Below are positions 60,350-64,000 of a stretch of DNA of 64,000 nt, one piece after another. Under the pieces are notes generated by a model that was not told the DNA's origin, did not search any database, and saw only the letters and a list, made by a program, of their open reading frames with translations. The stretch's first letter is position 1. Each line of letters opens with the position of its first letter. The position numbers were made by a program, and so were the translations under genes. The stretch is taken from NCBI GenBank assembly GCA_963691705.1, contig OY829543.1, positions 29,163,523 to 29,227,522 on the forward strand, written 5' to 3'. Origin of the DNA: Viola odorata (lineage: Eukaryota > Streptophyta > Magnoliopsida > Malpighiales > Violaceae).

Positions 60350-63300
60350 GTGAAGGGTGGTTTAGGGTTATTTCATGTAATAATTCCCAAGCCTACTCTT
60401 CGCCCATGGGAGAAAAATCCTTGTCTTTTGAAGTCTACTGACTTATTTTCATATCATCGCTTTGAGTTACCTTTCAGTTATTTTCCAACCCTTTTCCATA
60501 GTACTGATGCATATCTCTACTATGTAGGTACTATGTGTGACATTCGCAACGGAATGGAGGGCGCAGATTCGAGGACGAATCCATTTGAAGAGGGAGGAGA
60601 TGATACGAGCATGAGGGCTCTCACTCGTATCCACGTGAAGACCTCAAGGATAGGCCGCGCAAGACATGAGGAATGTCGGGATAAGTCCTCGCAAACCATG
60701 AAGACATGCGCGCACCTGGCGCGCAACCCTAGTATCCCATGAAGTCCCCGCGCCTAAGCCATCCGAGACCTTGCTCTAGCTCTCCAAGCCAATCTCTTCA
60801 GGCCCGCGGTCAAGGCCTTAAGTAAAGGGTAGTTTAGGGTTATTTCATGTAATAATTCCCAAGCCTACTCTTCGCCCATGGGAGAAAAATCCTTATCTAT
60901 TGAAGTCTATAGACTTATTTTCACATCATCGCTTTGAATTACCTTTTAGTTATTTTCCAACCCTTTTCCATAGTGCTGATGCATATCTCTCCTATGTAGG
61001 TACTTTGTGTGACATTCGCAAAGGAATGGAGCCCGCAGATTCGAGGACGAATCCATTTGAAGAGGGAGGAGATGATACGAGCATGAGGGCTCTCACTCGT
61101 ATCCAACTGAAGACCTCATGGATAGGCCGCGCAAGCCATGAGGAATGCCGCGCCAAGTCCTCGCAAACCATGAAGACATGCGTGCACCAGGCGCGCCAAC
61201 CCTAGCATCCCATGAAGTCCCCGCGCCTAAGCCATCCGAGGCCTTGCGGTAGCTCTCCAAGCCAATCTCTTCAAGCCCGCGGTCAAGGCTTTAAGTGAAG
61301 GGTGGTTTAGGGTTATTTCATGTAATAATTCCCAAGCCTACTCTTCGCCCATGGGAGAAAATTCCTTGTCTTTTGAAGTCTACTTACTTATTTTCACATC
61401 ATCGCTTTGAGTTACTTTTCAGTTATTTTCCAACCCTTTTCCATAGTACTGATGCATATCTCTACTATGTAGGTACTATGTGTGACATTCGCAACGGAAT
61501 GGAGCGCGCAGATTCGAGGACGAATCCATTTGAAGAGGGAGGAGATGATACGAGCATGAGGGCTCTCACTCGTATCCACGTGAAGACCTCAAGGATAGGC
61601 CGCGCAAGACATGAGGAATGTCGGGATAAGTCCTCGCAAACCATGAAGACATGCGCGCACCTGGCGCGCAACCCTAGTATCCCATGAAGTCCCCGCGCCT
61701 AAGCCATCCGAGACCTTGCTCTAGCTCTCCAAGCCAATCTCTTCAGGCCCGTGGTCAAGGCCTTAAGTAAAGGGTAGTTTAAGGTTATTTCATGTAATAA
61801 TTCCCAAGCCTACTCTTCGCCCATGGGAGAAAAATCCTTATCTATTGAAGTCTACAGACTTATTTTCACATCATCGCTTTGAATTACCTTTTAGTTATTT
61901 TCCAACCCTTTTCCATAGTGCTGATGCATATCTCTCCTATGTAGGTACTTTGTGTGACATTCGCAAAGGAATGGAGCCCGCAGATTCGAGGACTAATCCA
62001 TTTGAAGAGGGAGGAGATGATACGAACATGAGGGCTCTCACTCGTATCCACCTGAAGACCTCATGGATAGGTCGCGCAAGCCATGAGGAATGCCGCGCCA
62101 AGTCCTCGCAAACCATGAAGACATGCGTGCAGGCGCGCCACCCCTAGCATCCCATGAAGGCCCCGCGCCTAAGCCATCCGAGGCCTTGCGGTAGCTCTCC
62201 AAGCCAATCTCTTCAAGCCCGCGGTCAAGGCCTTAAGTGAAGGGTGGTTTAGGGTTATTTCATGTAATAATTCCCAAGCCTACTCTTCGCCCATGGGAGA
62301 AAAATCCTTGTCTTTTGAAGTCTACAGACTTATTTTCACATCATCGCTTTGAGTTACCTTTCAGTTATTTTCCAACCCTTTTCCATAGTACTGATGCATA
62401 TCTCTCCTATGTAGGTACTATGTGTGACATTCGCAAAGGAATGGAGCGCGCAGATTCGAGGATGAATCCATTTGAAGAGGGAGGAGATGATACGAGCATG
62501 AGGGCTCTCACTCGTATCCACGTGAAGACCTCATTGATAGGCCGCGCAAGACATGAGGAATGTCGGGATAAGTCCTCGCAAACCATGAAGACATGCGCGC
62601 ACCTGGCGCGCAACCCTAGTATCCCATGAAGTCCCCGCGCCTAAGCCATCCGAGACCTTGCTCTAGCTCTCCAAGCCAATCTCTTCAGGCCCGTGGTCAA
62701 GGCCTTAAGTAAAGGGTAGTTTAGGGTTATTTCATGTAATAATTCCCAAGCCTACTCTTCGCCCATGGGAGAAAAATCCTTATCTATTGAAGTCTACAGA
62801 CTTATTTTCACATCATCGCTTTGAATTACCTTTTAGTTATTTTCCAACCCTTTTCCATAGTGCTGATGCATATCTCTCCTATGTAGGTACTTTGTGTGAC
62901 ATTCGCAAAGGAATGGAGCCCGCAGATTCGAGGACTAATCCATTTGAAGAGGGAGGAGATGATACGAACATGAGGGCTCTCACTCGTATCCACCTGAAGA
63001 CCTCATGGATAGGCCGCGCAAGCCATGAGGAATGCCGCGCCAAGTCCTCGCAAACCATGAAGACATGCGTGCAGGCGCGCCACCCCTAGCATCCCATGAA
63101 GGCCCCGCGCCTAAGCCATCCGAGGCCTTGCGGTAGCTCTCCAAGCCAATCTCTTCAAGCCCGCGGTCAAGGCCTTAAGTGAAGGGTGGTTTAGGGTTAT
63201 TTCATGTAATAATTCCCAAGCCTACTCTTCGCCCATGGGAGAAAAATCCTTGTCTTTTGAAGTCTACAGACTTATTTTCACATCATCGCTTTGAGTTACC

Positions 63301-63650
63301 TTTCAGTTATTTTCCAACCCTTTTCCATAGTACTGATGCATATCTCTCCTATGTAGGTACTATGTGTGACATTCGCAAAGGAATGGAGCGCGCAGATTCG
63401 AGGACGAATCCATTTGAAGAGGGAGGAGATGATACGAGCATGAGGGCTCTCACTCGTATCCACGTGAAGACCTCGTTGATAGGCCGCGCAAGACATGAGG
63501 AATGTCGCGGCAAGTCCTCGCAAACCATGAAGAGATGCGCGCACTTGGCGCGCAACCCTAGTATCCCATGAAGTCCCCGCGCCTAAGCCATCCGAGACCT
63601 TGCGCTAGCTCTCCAAGCCAATCTCTTCAGGCCCGCGGTCATGGCCTTAA
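60350..63650 (+). repeat. Two-unit HOR (942-945 bp)
   Basis: Dimers start at 60350, 61295, 62237 and 63179 (the last is cut by the window edge). The first unit of each has GTACTATGTG and GATACGAGCATG. The second (60822, 61767, 62709, 63651) has the GTAAAG-type anchor, a GTACTTTGTG middle and, except in 63651, CCTTATCTATTG. Units 61767 and 62709 share GAGGACTAATCC and GCCACCCCTAG. Units 60350 and 61295 share CTCTACTATG and TCGGGATAAG, the latter also in 62237. Confidence 0.86.
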
Positions 63651-64000
63651 CTAAAGGGTAGTTTAGGGTTATTTCATGTAATAATTCCCAAGCCTACTCT
63701 TCGCCCATGGGAGAAAAATCCTTGTCTTTTGAAGTCTACAGACTTATTTTCACATCATCGCTTTGAATTACCTTTTAGTTATTTTCCAACCCTTTTCCAT
63801 AGTGCTGATGCATATCTCTCCTATGTAGGTACTTTGTGTGACATTCGCAAAGGAATGGAGCCCGCAGATTCGAGGACGAATCCATTTGAAGAGGGAGGAG
63901 ATGATACGAACATGAGGGCTCTCACTCGTATCCAACTGAAGACCTCATGGATAGGCCGCGCAAGCCATGAGGAATGCCGCGCCAAGTCCTCGCAAACCAT
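63651..64000 (+). repeat. Partial satellite monomer at right edge
   Basis: The anchor here is mutated (CTTAACTAAAGGG, with ATGGCC just upstream). The unit reads through the AT-rich half, the retroelement-tail relic, CAACTGAAG and GCAAACCAT, and is cut by the window end. Confidence 0.93.

Larger units (their letters stand above)
1..64000 (+). repeat. Head-to-tail satellite DNA array, ~472-bp monomer, fills the window
   Basis: A unit starting at GTGAAGGGTGG (or GTAAAGGGTAG / GTGAATGGTGG) recurs at 208, 680, 1152, 1624, 2097 and so on to 63651, giving 136 anchors and 135 complete units. Normal spacings are 470, 471, 472 or 473 bp. All units are in the same orientation and no unrelated sequence interrupts them. 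Each unit has an AT-rich part (roughly phase 25-180) and a GC-rich part (roughly phase 265-470). The 472/473/470 length classes trace to one variable locus near phase 360-380: the tail reading GCGCGCAACCC gives 472, GCGTGCCAACCC or GCGCGCCAACCC gives 473, and loss of a CAC triplet (GCGTGCAGGCGCGCC) gives 470. The array continues past both window edges. I interpret it as plant satellite DNA; chromosomal position is unknown. Confidence 0.97.

Noticed and set aside
1..64000. CRISPR array or bacterial repeat region
   Set aside because: The whole 472-bp unit repeats, with no short direct repeats separated by unique spacers and no cas-like genes.
1..64000. Ribosomal DNA spacer or tRNA/5S cluster
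   Set aside because: No rRNA or tRNA sequence, A/B boxes or 5S-like 120-bp core is seen in the monomer.
1..64000. Nucleosome phasing by a 3 x 157-bp unit
   Set aside because: 472 divided by three is near 157, and AT-rich and GC-rich parts alternate, but no three-fold internal periodicity is visible, so the arithmetic alone is not evidence.

Overview
The whole window is one uninterrupted tandem array of a satellite repeat, with every monomer in the same orientation. The unit is about 472 bp. Taking the G of GTGAAGGG/GTAAAGGG as phase 1, anchors run from 208 to 63651. That gives 135 complete units, a 207-bp partial unit on the left and a 350-bp partial unit on the right. Normal units are 470, 471, 472 or 473 bp; four are truncated (420, 351, 373 and 433 bp). 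I see no host gene, rRNA or tRNA gene, intact transposon, CRISPR array or inverted segment. Open frames of 60-160 codons recur because the monomer recurs. They start mostly at GTG and are cut by stop and indel polymorphisms, so I annotate no CDS.

The source is most likely the nuclear genome of a flowering plant. Each monomer carries a translated DSRTNPFEEGGDDT-like segment, followed by a 14-nt purine run (GAAGAGGGAGGAGA) and then TGATACG. From knowledge of plant Ty3/gypsy retrotransposons, this is the layout of the polyprotein tail, polypurine tract and 3' LTR start. Each monomer also carries one TTTAGGG, the plant telomere unit. I infer that the satellite was born from the 3' end of a Ty3/gypsy element and then amplified. 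The species cannot be fixed from the sequence.

The array is a mosaic of higher-order repeat (HOR) blocks built from a few monomer classes. 1-1623: mixed units. 1624-5877: irregular four-, three- and two-unit blocks. 5878-11547: a 2,835-bp six-unit block present twice. 11548-16743: an eight-unit stretch whose first units recur 3,779 bp later. 16744-26194: a three-unit HOR of about 1,418 bp. 26195-28031: transition with a truncated unit. 28032-46447: four copies of a long HOR, the first with nine units (4,250 bp) and three with ten units (4,722 bp each). 46448-48212: degenerate exit. 48213-53772: a three-unit HOR of 1,414 bp. 53773-59444: return of the left-hand monomer family. 59445-60349: a class last seen at 11.5 and 15.3 kb plus a truncated chimeric unit. 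60350-64000: a two-unit HOR of 942-945 bp.

Nothing here acts as a gene system. The biology on show is satellite evolution: retrotransposon capture, unequal exchange, conversion between monomer classes and recent amplification of multi-unit blocks, as seen in centromeric or pericentromeric heterochromatin. A centromere role is a hypothesis that sequence alone cannot confirm.
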